A DNA stretch of 64,000 nucleotides from Deuterostichococcus epilithicus (taxonomy: Eukaryota > Chlorophyta > Trebouxiophyceae > Prasiolales > Stichococcaceae): positions 930,001-994,000 of the forward strand of contig JAVTLE010000018.1 in the NCBI GenBank assembly GCA_033439295.1, in the 5' to 3' direction. Shown here piece by piece: positions 36,776 through 47,852 of this stretch (its first letter is position 1; each line of letters opens with the position of its first letter). Made by a program: the position numbers and the translations under genes. The notes below the pieces were generated by a model. It had not been told where the DNA came from and did not search any database. It was given only the letters and a program-made list of their open reading frames with translations.

Positions 36776-39700
36776 TCATGGCGCATCCGCAACCGTGCTG
36801 GCAGCGGCGGCGGACTCTGCCCGTTTGACGTAAATGTCCAGCAGCTTCATCTGACTGGGCGCCAGCGGTGCAAGCAGCGGCAGCGCTGCCTCCCCCAGCC
36901 GCTGCAGCACATGGCAATCGTTGAATGACAGACTCATGAAAAGCGCCTGTCATCAGGCCACCAGCTTGGCGTTGTTGCACATCGTTCCCGCCAAGACCAA
37001 CTCTCAGTCTCTGCCTGAGGAGTACGCGACAGCCAGACAGGCGCCATCACCCTATGCGGCCACTGCAGAAACATCTGCTGACAGTCGGGGTTAAGCAAAC
37101 GAGTGAGGACTTGGAGGTGTGTAGTCTGCATACCAGGCGCAGGTCGACGAGTGCCATGACGGTGGTTTTGCGGACGTCCGCCGCTGGGTGCTTGAAGGCA
37201 GTAAACAGCGCCGGCAGCAGATGCCCGCTGGGCGCCGCAGTCGCCGTCAGGCTGGCGACCGGCAGCGCGCCGATGGCTGCCTTGACGCCCGCCAGCGCCG
37301 CCTGCGGGACGCATGCAGTCAGATGACAAACACATCCAGGAGTAGAACACTGACCCGGGGACCCACATCGCTCAATGTGATGCCGCAACAGTGTGAGACA
37401 GAGGCCACTCATGGCGGAGCAGCAGCGCCGCACAGGACGTCTCATACTTTAACAGGGTGCGTCACCTGAGCGGCGGGGGCGCCGGCGGGATTGCCGCAGC
37501 AGGCCAGCAGGCGCGGCGCCACGGCCGCAAGCACGGCGGAGGGCGCCGCGGCTGCCATGGCGGCCAGCTCCGCCGAAGCCGCCTGCACGCATACTCGGCT
37601 TGCTCAGACGGCCAGTGGCGCTCAGGCCCTGCGAAGATGGAGCCTGCTTGCGCGCAGCAGATGAAGCTTGGCAGTCGCAGGTTTCCCAAGAGCACTTGTC
37701 AGAGGAGCAGACGACAGAGGTCGCCTGCCGGCCATGCCGCACATTCTTCCCTGGCTTGTGGCGCTGACGCGAACGGCGACAGTGCTCTATGGCATGCCTT
37801 TGCCGGTTTCAAGCTGCAGGCGCGAGCGACATATCACACAGGCGGGCCGCTCAACTCGGGAGTTGCGTCCTCACGCAGCGCCCGTGACAAGGGTCCATTG
37901 AAGGTGCACAGATGCGTGTTTCTGCACAAGGCTGGCCAAAGACCCTGCCAGCAAGCAATTGCACGCACCCGTCGCTGGGCATCTGTCGAGCAGCCGTCCA
38001 GCAGCGCTTGAACCCGCTCCAGCACGTTGGCGCGGCTCGGTGCTGCTGCCGCTGCCGGCTGCTGCTGCTGCAGCGCCGCCGCTTTTGTCTGCCCGGAGTG
38101 TGGAGCAGACTGCGGCCGTCGGACTGCAGCCCCCCCTCCGCCGGGACTGCCAATAGCCGCTGCTGCCTGGGCCGCCCGCGGCGCCGGTGTTGTCGTCTGC
38201 GCTGCTCGGAGCGGCGGCCGCTGCAGCTGCATGGTGCGGCCCTGCACCACCAGGTCGCCGCTGTGGCGGGCGGCGCTGCTGTTTCCACTGTTGCCGCTTC
38301 TGCTCCCACTGCTGGCGATGCTGCAGCAGCTGTCACCGCCTGCGGTGGTCGCCCCAGTCCACTCTGCCATGCTGCCGGTTGCGTGTGCCGGCTGCAGCGC
38401 TGGCGCTAACGCCACCGTGCGAGGGTTGTGCGGAGGCGCCGAATTCGCCAGACACAGACCCGAGAGGCGGGCCACGGACGCCGTGCCGCCGCAGCCTGGC
38501 GAGTGGTCTTCGTCGCCGTCAGCACTGCTGGCGCCGCCGCTCAGCAGGGCGTCAGGCGGGCTGGGCGCCGCTGCGAAGCTGGTCAGCAGTCCCGTCTTCA
38601 GGGCCTGCATAAATGCATTGGCAAGAGTCTCGAGCGCACGACACTCGTGACGTGCTTTGGGCTGGTGCTGTGCCGTAGTCTCGCGTGCTATCACCTCCAG
38701 GACCCTGCACTGATCATGCATCAAGAGTGGTCTGTCAACGAGTGTTATGCAGAAGCAACCGCTGCTGCACTCTCATCAGTACAGACCTGAAAGACTAGCT
38801 CAACACAGCCACGGACCAGAGGGCATCTGCCGCACCTGGGCGGTGTTGCCGGTGGGCGTCAGCGCGTCCGGGTGCACCCACGGCGGCGGGCTGAGCGGCT
38901 GCCGCGCGAGCGCCTGGAGCCGCTCCACCGGANCGGTCTTTGCTGGCGGNGGCGCGGCTGCGGCATCGCCAGGACCCACCGCTGGTGGCGCAGCAGTCAC
39001 ACCGCCGCTGAACCTTTCTGTGCAAGGAGACCGCTGCGACTGCGGCGCCGCCGGTGGCGGCGGCGACGTNGCTGCGGGCGCCGCCGCCGGCCTGGCGGCG
39101 GCCGTCGCCGGCCTGGCGGCGGCCATCGCTGCTGCCGGACTGCAGGGCAGCTCCACACCTCCAACGCCGAGCTCGTGCAGGTCACAGGCACCGCACCCCG
39201 CGGCACTGACGGGCGCCGAGTCGCCATGACGGAAGCTGCGGACGACGGGCTCGGTCGGCAGTCTCGCCACGAAGGTGCCGATGCCGCCGCCACTCAAGCC
39301 GTTGCTTTGGATGTCGCCTCTAGCACCAGCACCGTCCTCACTTTGTGTGCCCCGCCGCAGAAACGGCGGCGGTGGTGCCGCCGCAGAAAAGGACGATGAA
39401 CGCGCAGGCGCCGCCAGCTGCCGGGCCAGCGCGCGGTCAAATGCCGATATCGTATCCGCGTGCGCTGGCGACGCCGTGGGGGCGGCCGGGCCTGCCGACG
39501 CCGGCGCTGCTGCCGCCTGCTGCACGCACGGCCCCCGAGAGGCGCCAGTGTCGATGACGATGCAGCAGCTGCGGCTCCCCGGAGGCTGTGCTGTTGCTGC
39601 GGCGGCGGCTCCGAAGTCCCCGGGGTGCTGCTGCTGGCATGACCATCGTCATGCGCTGCCACCGCTGCAGTGCACAGCGCACCAGCGGCTGCAGCTGGCG

Positions 39701-42700
39701 GGCTGCCAGAAGCGCTTGGGACGCCGCATGGGGTATCATCTGCGGCGCCGCCACTGCTGTGCGCCGAGCGGCTGAGCTGCGCCGCCTGCTGCGGCGGTGT
39801 GCCAGGCACGCGGCATGGCAGGCTGGCACTACTGCCCTGGCAGGCCAAGGCATCAGGCGAGCCTGGACCAGAAGCCACCGAAAGGTCTGCGATGTGCGGC
39901 TGCATGACAGGCGCTGGCTGGCCGTCCGACTGCGGCTGCCCCTCCCGGTTCTGCTTACCACCGGCGGCGCCGGGAGACGACGCCGCCGATGCCTGCGATA
40001 CGGCCGGCGAGGCGGGCAGCGGGTGGCTGAGCGGCGCAAACTCTGCAGACAAGCGCATGGCGGCTGACCGACGGCGTGCCTGCAATGGCAGGGCAATATG
40101 AGGACAAGGGCTTCCATGCGTCGGTGCACACCAGTGCCGGCACATGCATTTGAACCGCCGCTGCAGGACTGCATGAAATGTGCTAGGGCCTGGCAAATGT
40201 CTTTTAGCAGTGCTCTTGTTGGGAAGCTTGATAAGATCGCAGCACGTGTTCATACATGTTGCCCCCCTGAAGCGTTGCCCCTGGCAGCATGCACTCTGGC
40301 ACTGACCTGCCCAGGGCTGCGTGCAGCCAGGCTGTCCGCTGGCGGGCTGGTGAGCAACGCTGGGTGCAGCAGCGGCATTTCTGCTGCAGCAACATCCAGG
40401 ACCATAATTCCCTGCAGACAGCACAAAATCGTTGAACGAAGAGTTAAGATAAGTCTCACTGTCACCACCGCTGCGATTGCATCAAGCCGCAGACAGCAGC
40501 ATCCTGCAACTGGCACTCCATGTCTGTGTACATAACTGACCAGTCACAGCGGCAAGCTGGGGCGGAATCGCACCTGCGTAGGCTCTGGCAGCTGCTCTGC
40601 TGGCAGAACAGCCTCGGCCGCCGCCGCAGCCGCCCCCGCAGCCGTGCACTGCTCCGCCGCCGTCAGGGCGGCCGCCGCCGCCGTGCGCGTCTCCGGGTGC
40701 CTGTCAGCCGCCAGCGGCGCCACGCGCCGCAGCCACGCCCGCATCGCCCTGCTGCCGGGAGCCGTCGCTGCGGGCGGAGCGGCGGCGGCGGCGCNGCCGC
40801 CGCAGCTGGCCGCGGCCTGAGCGGACTGCAGCGCCAGCCGCGGCGCCAGCTGGCGGGTGAAGAAATCCAGCACGGCAACGCGGCCGCGAGCGCCGCCACG
40901 NACCACGGCCACCGCGCCGGCGGTGGCGGCCAGCAGCAGCTCCGGCTCAAAGGCCTCGGCCGCGCCTGCGGGCAGGTCGGGTAGTGCTGCTGAGCGGCTG
41001 CGGCCGGGAGGCAGCAGGGCAGTGGGCTTGCACTGTGTCCAAACGGCACGAGGCACTGTGCTGACAATTTTCAAGGGAGCACACCTGCTGCAGGCTAGAC
41101 TGTGAGCGGAGCAACAGAATCAAGGACCAGTCGGTTCCACGACCAAACGGTTCATGGTGGGCAGCTGAAGCGAACAACGAGTTCTGCTGGTTGCTCGCCT
41201 GAGAGCGCCTCGGCCGCCGCTTCTGCAACGTCCTGCTTCGGCTGGACGGACGCGCTGAACAGCGAAGCCAGGAAACGGTCGAGGTGCGGCTCCAGGGTGG
41301 GTCCGCAGGCCGTCGCCGCCGCCGACAGCGCGCCGGCCGCCGCTGCCGCCACCCGCGCGTGCTGGCTGCCTGCAGTGGAGGCACAAGGGTGGGCAAGCCT
41401 CGGAACTGCAACATCCCAGCGCCCACTTTACTGTAACCGGAGCAAGGACTATTCAGCCTGGTGACCTGTTCAATTCTGCGCTCTTGTTTCCTGCTGATCT
41501 TTCAAGGAGTTTGCTGCAACTGGGCTGCATCCTGTTCGTCACAGCGTGCCAGGAGTCAGAGAAAATGGCAATTTCGAAGCACTGCCGCTCTTGTAGTATA
41601 AGGCGGACTGCACATCAATGCATGCAGTCTCCAAGCCAAGCAAGCCTTCACAAGATGCGAGATGGCTAGTCATCGATGTGCGGCCCGGTGCCGATTCGGC
41701 GCCAAAACCCTGCTGCCATAAACCCTCACCCAGGTGCTCCGCCAGCAGCGGCAGCAGCGCGCTGGCCTCGGCGGCCAGCGCGGGCGCCGCATCGCGCCCC
41801 TGCCGCGCCAGCAGCTGCCGCAGTCCGTTGTACGCTGCGGCCCTGCCGCCACCGTCCGCCCCTGCGGCACCCAGTCTCAGGCAATCCGACAGTGCACGCA
41901 AGAAGGAGGACAACAACAAAGGAAGATCGTCAAGGAGGTTGCTCTTGACTGCTCTTGAGAGAGTGGTGCCCATTGGCTGTTGGGTCTGCGTGGGGCCGGC
42001 GGAGCAGGAGCAAGGCCGTTAGTCATGTCACGTAGGCTGCTGATGTGCAGCTGCGGGCTGTGCGCCCACCTGCTGCCTGGATGGCGACCACAAGGCTGCG
42101 CAGGCTTGGTGTGCCGCGGCCAGCAGCGCCATCAGTAAGGCCTGCCTCCGAGCCGCCGCTGGCAGCCTCCGCCGCTGTTGTAACGGGCTCCGCAAGCGGC
42201 GTCGGGTGCTGCGGCGGGGCCGCCGCGGAGACGCGGCGCGGCGGGCGCGCCNTGCCCCCAGGCCGCCCGCTGCGGAGTGTCGGTGGTGCATGGGCGCCGG
42301 CGCCTCGGCGCCAGCTGGCAGCGCTCCGAACGGCTGCGAGGCGCGGCGGTTGGCCATAGAGACGCGCCGCGGCAGGCCCACAGACCGCCGTGGCCTCGAC
42401 ACCGGACCCGCCGACGGCTCGCCCGCACGGTGTCCCTGATCATCGGCTGTGTGGCCGCCGCTGCCGGCCCGCCAGCTCGGCAGCGGCATCGGCGTGCCGC
42501 TGCCGACAGCGCCGTACGCCTGCGCAGTGCCGCTGGCTGGCACGGTCGCCGCATCCGGCGCGGCCGNCCCCGGTCGCCGCCAGCTGCACCGCCGCCGCTG
42601 CGGCGGCCGCGCGGGCGGCAGCCTGAAGGCGCCGTTGCCGCCGCCGGGTCTGCCATCGGCGGCGCAGGCAGCGCCGCCGGCCTCGCAGCTGCCGCGCGAG

Positions 42701-45012
42701 CTGCCGCCACCGTGCGGCGCCCCGCTAGCGCTGCTGCACCTGCTGTCGGTACTGCTGCAGGCGCTGTGAGGCCTGGAGCTGCCGAAAAGCCCACCCTGGG
42801 GCACCGCTGCTGGCTGCGCCGCCGCTGACAGCAGCTGCCGCTGCGCAGTGGGGCTCATGCCTGCGAGCGCCGCGCTGGCGGCGTCCGGCGCCGTCGCCCT
42901 CAGCGCTGCGTACATGCGGCGGCCGAGCGCCCGTGTGTTGGCGGCGGCGTCACCGCAGGCCGCGGCCACCGCCCTTGCGACCGGCTCGGACGCCTTGCGC
43001 CACTCCGACGGCGCCCAGTCCTCCAGCACCTTGCACGCAGAAGCCGATAGGAAGTCGGTTGGAGACAATAACCCCCCAATGAGGTTTTGAAAGTTAAGCA
43101 CGAGAGCCCTTTCGCCTGTGCGGCAACTTACCCTGATGCAATGCACGACGTGCTGGGACTGGCCCGATCCGCAGGCAGTGCTTCCGATACATGCGCAGTG
43201 AGGCTCAGGTGGTCGGAGGCTCGCCTGCAGCAGGTAGGCGGCGCAGCAGTGGCGCAGTTTGACGGAACGGTCGGTCGGCAGCGGCAGGGCCAGGTGCGGC
43301 AGCAACGCCGCGGAGCGGCAGTGGCGCAGCAGCGCCCGCATCGCGCCGTCTGCCGCCTCGTACATCACCTGCCGGCGCGGCAGCATGAGGGGCGCTGAAC
43401 ACTATCTAGGATTCAGTGCTGGGCGCCGGGACCGCAGCAGCACGAATGCTCGAGGGGTCAGAGCCGATGTGTGCCGAGTAGCCCCGCAGAGCAACATCAG
43501 ACCTGTGTGCAACTGCTCTACTGCCGGGAGACCGAGGGTTTCAAATGATGGCGCTTACAAGACTGTGGTGCACGGGCAAATGATGAAGCGCGCTGCGGTC
43601 ACCTGCACCGTGATGACGATGACCTTGAGGAGGTCGTCCACAAAGTGTAGCGCCATGGCGGCAAAACCTACCCCCAGCGCCGCCGCCAGCACCTCCAGCA
43701 GGTGGCACGCCTGCCGCGAAACCGCCGACCGCCTGCGAGGCGGCGGCGCCTCATCAATGATCGGGCGTCGTGCAAGCTTGGCTGGCAACGCCCGCACCGA
43801 GCGAGTCAAAACGAGGTGTCGCAGACAAACACAGGCACAGAACATGGAGGCTGGAGCGAGTCAGCGCGGGACATGCAGCAGCTTGAAAAGTCGGCTGCTT
43901 GGTGACATTGCGGCCCCACAGGCGTTTTTGATGCGCGAGTGGCCCATCCTGCGCTGCAGCACAGCAGCACCGCCGCTTGCTGCGAGGCATCCCCAGTGTC
44001 AGTCGGACCCACCTGTCTGCGAGCTGCAGGCTGAGGGCGTCCCGCAGCAGTCGCCGCAGCAGGTCGGGCAGCACGTCGAAGCCCGCGGCGCCACCGGCGA
44101 CCAGGCCCTCACACCGCGCCAGCGCCGCCACCCGCTTGTCCCAGTTCACCTGCCGTGCCAGCCGTCAGGTTTTGCTGTGCTGCGTCGAAGCCGGCCAGGC
44201 ATTGGAGGTGCGGCCATATGCGACAGCGGCCCTGCTGTTGGCTGAGCTCCGGCACAGGTGCTGCCGGCTGCGCCCTTCACACGGATAATCCAAACGTGAG
44301 CATCGGTCGCAGCGGCTGCCCAGGTGGTGCGCACGTCGTCAGCGCCGGGTGCGAATCCAAAACGGCGCAACATGCTCACCGAGAGCTCCAGGCCGTGGGC
44401 AATGCCTTCCAGTTCCGCTCGCAGCTCTCGCTCCGAGGCGACCGGCACCGGATCGCAGCACACCAGCTCCCCACCAGTCGCCAGCCCGCCGGCATCCTGT
44501 GCACAATTGACGCATGTGGCCCTGGACGCTGTGTCTGTACGGAAGCTGTCCTGCCCATCTGTGCCCGCGTACACCGCAGACAGCGGAAGGAGGCTGGGGA
44601 TGTCGCATACGATGGCGGCTTTAGTGAATGCCTGAGGATGCGTGGTTCCGCCAGGCAGCGTCAATGGGTGCTCGATGGCCTCTGACCTTGTACCCGCCGC
44701 GTCGCCTGCGCGGCGGCAGGAGCGTGCCGCTCGCCTCGCTGCAGCTGCTGCAAGCGGATCCTGGGCGGCCCGCGCTGCTGACGGAGACGACCGAGAAACA
44801 CTCCTCGTCCTCCTTCGCGCAGCTGCCAGGTGCTAGAGTGCCCGCACATCCCTGGCACCACAGCTGTACAAAGCGTCAAATGCCTCGCTTGCGCCTGGTA
44901 TATACGTGTGCTACGGCAACGCCAGGATTCTTCCAGGTTACGACACCGGCTGTCTTGCCTGGAGCTGATTGGTGATGTCCTGCAGGTCAGTGGCGTCACC
45001 ATCACGAGCCAT
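36776..45012 (-). CDS. CLASP-type microtubule-associated protein with TOG/HEAT arrays
   Basis: CLASPs bind tubulin through TOG domains and stabilise microtubules at plus ends and the cortex. Exons I can place, left to right: 36776-36901, 37134-37301, 37466-37582, 37969-38604, 38836 to about 40079, 40574-40965, 41199-41369, 41730-41948, 42070-43029, 43225-43368, 43603-43732, 44013-44149, 44380-44496, 44687-44822. N-terminal TOG marks: SERELRAELEGIAHGLELS, NWDKRVAALARCEGLVAGGA, QLADRRSAVSRQACHLLEVL, VQVMYEAADGAMRALLRHC, LKLRHCCAAYLLQ-like helix, EDWAPSEWRKASEP. The C-terminal array ends DVRKTTVMALVDLRL, APLAPSQMKLLDIYVKRAES. Between them is Ser/Ala/Pro-rich linker. Introns left of 41199 and 43225 use GC donors. 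The first exon is uncertain; MARDGDATDLQDITNQLQ from 45012 is a candidate. Two large exons (42070-43029, 38836-40079) do not keep frame end to end; Ns at 42252 and 42567 probably hide indels. Confidence 0.8.
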
Positions 45013-45301
45013 TGAATGATCAGCGGGACGGGCTGAGCGCGCTGAGCAGTGCCAGCAGTCAGGCAAATATGTCTCGAGATCTGAGCGGGGCCAAGCCCGT
45101 GCATCAACACCCGAGTCAACTGTACGAGACCAACAACTCAGCCAAGGGATGCACAGACTATGAACCTTCAGGCGGAGTATTAGTACGCGTCCTGGCTACT
45201 GGCCAGTAACTATCACTCGTCATGCACATGTTTTGTGCTCCTCGTATCGACGCGATCGACTGTGTTGTGCAAAAATTTCGGCCAGCTGTCTCGGTACGTT
45301 T

Positions 45302-45577
45302 TCAAAGCGCGCGAAATGGGAAACTCAACGCAACGACAGTCCCCATCGCGTTCAGGATGTGCGCGACGCTGCGCTCGGCCCTGAAGTAACGTGCAAACTC
45401 GTGAAACTCGTCACTCGAGGCCTTCAGTACCTTCTGCAAGTCTTTCGCCAAGGCTGAGAGCACGGCGCGGTTTGACAATGCAAACTTGAGACCAGCGGAT
45501 TGGCCGAGTGTGTTGAATTTGTCGGGTGCGAAAGTCAGCATGCCAGGCTCAGAAAAATCAGTAACACAAGAAAACAC
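45302..45577 (-). other. Unassigned minus-strand open frame upstream of CLASP
   Basis: An open frame with an internal ATG-started stretch beginning MLTFAPDKFNTLGQSAGLKF and continuing for about 79 residues to a stop. It is rich in Lys, Phe, Asp and Asn, unlike the Ala/Gly/Arg-heavy chance frames around it, and its DNA is less GC-rich. I do not recognise it. It could be a small gene, an upstream exon of the CLASP gene or a relic. It overlaps the spacer between two divergent genes. Confidence 0.25.
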
Positions 45578-45580
45578 AGA

Positions 45581-47198
45581 TGGAAAGCGGCGTCGCTGCG
45601 ATCCGGCTTTGGCCGGCAGGTTGCCAGCAACCAGGTTTCAGCACCAGGCATAGGATTTGGCAGCGCCGACAGAGATGGCTTTCGCAGGGTACTTCCTTCC
45701 ACACAATCGAGTCATGTTTCTCTTTTCTTATGAGCTCGCAAGCCTACGATGGCATGCTGCAGGGCTTGTACACCACCGCATGGCTGCGCACCCAGCGCAC
45801 GTCTCCGCTATTGTCCGGGTGCTCACTGTTGCCGTTCATCCGAGCATGATTACCATGGTGAAGCTGCCAATGGTTGCAGGTCTATGTTTAACATGAGGCG
45901 GACAGAGCCAAGGCGGAGGCTGAGGGAGGGACCAGCTCTCCTGGGCCAGCCTACAGAGTCCAGGTAGGCAAGGCGCATCATAATGGCGTTCTGCGCACAT
46001 GCTGCATCCTTTTCGTCTAAATTTTAGCCAAGAGGTTGCTGAGATTATCGATGCTGGTTTCGCGACATGTCAATTCGATCTGAACCGGAAATTGTGCAAA
46101 TGAGCAGGAGACACTGGGGCGACAGTTCCTCTCGACCATGCGCTCGAATGACATCGCAAGCTTCGGCACAGCCCGGCGGGAGGGCATGGCGAAAAAGGGC
46201 AGCGGGCCAGGACCAGGCGCATACAGATCTGACGAGCCATCGACGCAGCACAGCTTGGGCCACTTCAAGTTTGGTACGGCGTCACGGGATGCGGTGGAGA
46301 GGGTCTACATCTGGGCAGAGCATGACAAAACCCTCAGGCGGCAGGTGCGGCGGGCGTTCCCCTCCTCTCCCTTGCATCGCGTCACACCATTGTGATGGCC
46401 GCTGCGAGTGCCGAACACTGGGATGGGCATCACCAGCACACCGTCACTCCCCTTGACATGATGCAGAGTCCACATGCAGCAGCAACATTTCAGGATATCC
46501 ACCGCGACCACATCCAAGATCACCCAGCCACTGCGCAACCCATAATGATGGCACAGGGACTCGCCAGGGCCAAGCGCATATCAGACGGATGCTAAAGGGA
46601 CACGGCAAATCCTCCCGGACCGATATTCAGAGCCCGCCTGAAGGATGGGCAGTGGCAGCCGCTCAGACCCCACTGGCAGCAAGCAGTATGCCTCTCTACC
46701 TGGAGTAGGTGAGTGCGAGCATGCACCATTGAACAGATGATCTTATGGCCCCGCGCCTGTGCGACAGTGCCTGCATGCACCTGCGCAAACGACTTTGAAC
46801 AGCAGGGCCACCATTGTGTCTTGCCCATGCTTGCACATGTGTATCCGCTTAGCAACTCCATGCCGCTCCCGGCGTGGCCTGGGTACTTCCTGCAGGCCAG
46901 TACAATGTGCCCAGCGGCATTGGCAAGCAGGCGATCTCCACCAAGAAGAGCAGCGGCGCGGTGCGCTTTGGCACCGCCGGCCGCGACGCGGCACAAAAGA
47001 TCTTCTTGTCGCCGGAGCACGACAAGTCTAGCGCCGGCAGCAGCTCCCGGGGACCCGCCACCGCCGGCCAGCAGCAAGCGTACGGGTCACAGCACCTGAG
47101 CCGAAATGCAGACGCGCTGTCGTGGGGTTTTCACCAGGGGGCCTCGGCAGCGCGACTACCGCACTGAGTCGCCGGGACCCGGCGGATACGATGCATGA
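45581..47198 (+). CDS. Sperm-tail PG-rich repeat (ODF3/SHIPPO-like) flagellar-type protein, with an in-frame TAA
   Basis: STPGR proteins line or decorate axonemal microtubules in cilia and flagella. Exons: about 45581-45688, 45880-45963, 46108-46344, 46687-46708 (micro-exon, tentative), 46896-47079, 47138-47198. Repeated units are clear: GFGRQVASNQ...GFGSADRDGFRR, SSPGPAYRVQ, LGRQFLSTMR...FGTARR, GPGPGAYRSDEPS, FGTASRDAVERVYIWAEHDK, QYNVPSGIGKQAIS...FGTAGRDAAQKIFLSPEHDK, TESPGPGGYDA at the end. The exon at 45880 reads VYV-stop-HEADRAK, aligning with VYIWAEHDK and IFLSPEHDK, so a TAA at 45889-45891 interrupts an otherwise family-like exon. ATG at 46138 could start a shorter product. The 5' exons are not located. 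It may be a decaying gene, a sequencing error, or a misplaced acceptor. Confidence 0.75.
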
Positions 47199-47852
47199 TG
47201 ACTTGAGGAATGCTGTCGTGTTGGTAGCTCTTGATGAACATGTGAAATTGAGCTCCCATGCATTTCGACGACGCAGATAGCAGCAGCAGGGCCCCTCGGT
47301 GCCGGACGAGGCGGTGGCATGTCCACCATATCAAACTCTGTCATGCTCTAGTGTTTCTGTCTGCAATCAACTGCTGATATTTCAAGTTTGCTCTTCCGTT
47401 TCATCTGCACAGCTCGCTCCTCGCCATGTATGCTCGACCACATCAATCCCCCTGTCTGACAAAAGTCTGCTGCACGTGACCTGCACGAATTCAGCAGGAC
47501 TGCCGGCCAACACAGCAGTGGAGGGTTGAGACTGGCCAAGCCTCTGTTTATTAAAGGTCTGGGTTGCTGCGCAAAAGCCACCGTCAGACATTTGCCTTTT
47601 GCATCTAGCGAACAGACGTCATCAAGGTTTTGCCATCTGCAATAACAAAAGCATCAGCAGCTGCGCCGCCGGCTTGGTTGCTCCTGCTATTACATCTCGC
47701 ATATGACAGCCAAATATTTCCCCACCAACCACATTGATTGACGAGCAAACACGCCGTCGTGAAGTCTACCCGGAGACGCAAATCATTCCGCAGGAAGTCA
47801 CCAAGTATGACAGGTCCTCGGCTGTGAAGATCTCGCATCAACCTCGGCACGC
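47199..47852. other. Intergenic between ODF3-like and ATM genes
   Basis: Same-strand spacer of about 650 bp. No supported exon; it should hold the 3' UTR of the first gene and the promoter of the transporter gene. Confidence 0.45.

Noticed and set aside
42028-43386. One 452-codon frame taken as a single CLASP exon
   Set aside because: It runs through an intron (43030-43224) and its right frame is lost after the N at 42252; the spliced model fits CLASP better.
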